Source of the DNA: Actinomycetes bacterium | GTDB taxonomy: Bacteria; Actinomycetota; Coriobacteriia; Coriobacteriales; Eggerthellaceae | Assembly: GCA_023395755.1 (NCBI GenBank) | Contig: JAEWYG010000038.1 | Location: 1 to 24,168, forward strand | Length of the DNA stretch: 24,168 nt | Direction: 5' to 3' | Notes under the pieces: generated by a model | The model's database searches: none | What the model was told of the DNA's origin: nothing | The model's input: only the letters and a program-made list of their open reading frames with translations | Program-made: the position numbers and the translations under genes | Shown: positions 23,162 to 24,168 of the stretch, one piece after another | How the letters are laid out: each line of letters starts with the position of its first letter | Position numbering within the stretch: the first letter of the stretch is position 1

Positions 23162-24089
23162 CGTCGGTCTCGAAAGTCAGGCTGTCAAAATCAATTTTCT
23201 CAACCAATCCAAAGCTTGCGGCCATGGCCCCTGCAAGCATATTCTGAGCCGCAACACTCGGCTCTTTATCGGGATTAGGCGCAATCTCCTGTTCGGGAGC
23301 TTGATGTGACGGCATTAATTCGGCCTCTTTCGTCGAGTCATTAGGGAAACTCGTCGCCTCCGAAGTTAACCGAGACTGAAATGACCGTGACTGCTGGGGC
23401 GACAGAGTCGTGGAACCTTCTTCGTCGAAATCGAACACCAAGCCATCAAAGTCATCGGCCGCAGGTGTTGCATCATCGGTCACCTGCGCCTCTGGGGAGA
23501 TATATGATGGCTCACGCGTGGCAGAGAGGCGCTCGCGGATAAATGCGCGCGTCTCGTCGTCGGGAGCGAACTGACCAAGATCGGGCAGATCTGACACCGA
23601 GCGTAAACCAAACTTCTCTAAAAATGCACGTGTTGTAGCATACAGCGTTGGACTACCCGGAGTATCGGCCGCACCCGCTTCGCGCACGAGACCCTTTTCT
23701 ACCAGCGAGTTGATAGAGCTATCGGAATTCACCCCACGCACCGAAGCCACACCCGCGCGCGTAACAGGTTGACTGTAGGCTACGACGGCAAGCGTCTCCA
23801 TGGCGGCCTGCGAGAGTTTGCGGGTGTCCCATGACAACACGTACTTTTCCACCAATTCGTGGTAAACAGGATGTGTATACAGCCTCCATCCTCCGGCCAC
23901 CTCGCGCAACTGAACGCCGCGCTCATCGGTTTCAAAACGTGCCTGCAAATCAACAAGAGCACGCTCCACTGCGCCCGGCTCCACTTCCAACATGTCAGCC
24001 AGTGCAATAGTGCCTACTGGCTCGTCGGTCACAAACAAAAGCGCTTCAACGGCGCCCGAAATCTGACTTTCTTGCAGTCCTTGGAACAT
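23154..24089 (-). CDS. scpB: Segregation and condensation protein B, with long acidic tail
   Basis: ScpB is the kite-type subunit that, with ScpA, completes the SMC condensin complex. Residues about 8-185 are the normal core of two winged-helix domains (GAVEALLFVTDEPV; LREVAGGWRLYT; LSQAAMETLAVVAYSQPVTRAGVASVRGV; LVREAG; YATTRAFLEKFGL). The protein then runs on for over 110 residues that are acidic, low in predicted order and not part of the family core, giving 311 residues against roughly 180-230 for typical ScpB. The tail carries a repeated motif, DFDGLVFDFDEE (213-224) and DFDSLTFETDDE (300-311, the very C-terminus). GAGGAA lies nine bases before the ATG. scpA is expected just upstream, beyond the right edge. 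Confidence 0.94.
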   Translation of the reverse strand: MFQGLQESQISGAVEALLFVTDEPVGTIALADMLEVEPGAVERALVDLQARFETDERGVQLREVAGGWRLYTHPVYHELVEKYVLSWDTRKLSQAAMETLAVVAYSQPVTRAGVASVRGVNSDSSINSLVEKGLVREAGAADTPGSPTLYATTRAFLEKFGLRSVSDLPDLGQFAPDDETRAFIRERLSATREPSYISPEAQVTDDATPAADDFDGLVFDFDEEGSTTLSPQQSRSFQSRLTSEATSFPNDSTKEAELMPSHQAPEQEIAPNPDKEPSVAAQNMLAGAMAASFGLVEKIDFDSLTFETDDE

Positions 24090-24168
24090 AACCCTTCATT
24101 CCTCTTCCCTCACAGAAGCGAGTTTTCTCACGGGTCTGTCGTTGACCTTTAGCATTACTCCCTAACCT

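Noticed and set aside
24096..24155. 19-codon minus-strand frame upstream of scpB (starts MLKVNDRPV)
   Set aside because: The GGGAG is only two bases from the ATG and the frame resembles nothing known. It may be chance sequence near the end of the gene that lies beyond the window edge.
1..24168. Mobile elements, CRISPR arrays, tRNA or rRNA genes, toxin-antitoxin or phage-defence genes
   Set aside because: I looked through both strands and found no transposase, integrase, regularly spaced repeats, tRNA-like TTCGA arms or defence-type proteins; gene content is housekeeping throughout.

Overview
The window looks like an ordinary chromosomal segment of a Coriobacteriia-type actinobacterium. That is inferred from protein content and gene order (Nif3 next to a C4 zinc-ribbon coiled-coil protein, a VanZ-RDD membrane protein beside NnrE, scpB-rluB-tyrA-aroA-cmk-plsC-ispH-DUF512-der-plsY-gpsA) together with a base composition that looks near 50% G+C by eye. 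A lower-GC Eggerthellaceae member such as Cryptobacterium would fit, but I could not run a search. I saw no insertion sequence, prophage gene, CRISPR array, tRNA or rRNA. Nearly everything is housekeeping and densely packed.

Layout. (1) 1-2871, minus strand: asp23/gls24, fakA (DAK2/YloV) and recG, the last cut by the left edge. (2) 3099-3290, plus strand: rpmB, divergent from asp23 and ended by a hairpin terminator. The 227-bp gap between them holds promoters for both and a perfect palindrome. (3) 3474-8419, minus strand: a tight run rpe, cysteine desulfurase, PHP phosphatase, nif3, zinc-ribbon protein, queD. (4) 8621-11228, plus strand: ogt, then one long gene encoding VanZ, RDD and NAD(P)H-hydrate epimerase domains in one chain. 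(5) 11229-11715: a 487-bp gap without a convincing protein gene, with a strong terminator facing the minus strand and neighbouring hairpins that may mark an unannotated structured RNA. (6) 11716-12537, plus strand: a class I SAM methyltransferase. (7) 12596-24089, minus strand: an eleven-gene run scpB, rluB, tyrA, aroA, cmk, plsC, ispH, DUF512 radical-SAM protein, der, plsY, gpsA, with several overlapping stop/start junctions.

How the genes fit together. GpsA makes glycerol-3-phosphate, PlsY adds the first acyl chain from acyl-phosphate and PlsC the second, giving phosphatidic acid. FakA, elsewhere in the window, makes acyl-phosphate with a FakB partner. Cmk feeds CDP/CTP needed for CDP-diacylglycerol. 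TyrA and AroA belong to aromatic amino acid synthesis, and IspH ends the MEP isoprenoid route. ScpB, RluB, Der, L28 and RecG serve chromosome organisation, ribosome assembly and DNA repair. The cysteine desulfurase, Nif3 and QueD are metal, sulfur and cofactor or tRNA-modification enzymes. The items most worth a second look are the three-domain fusion with its basic insertion, the orphan minus-strand terminator with nearby hairpins, the repeated acidic motif in the ScpB tail, and the tyrA leader.
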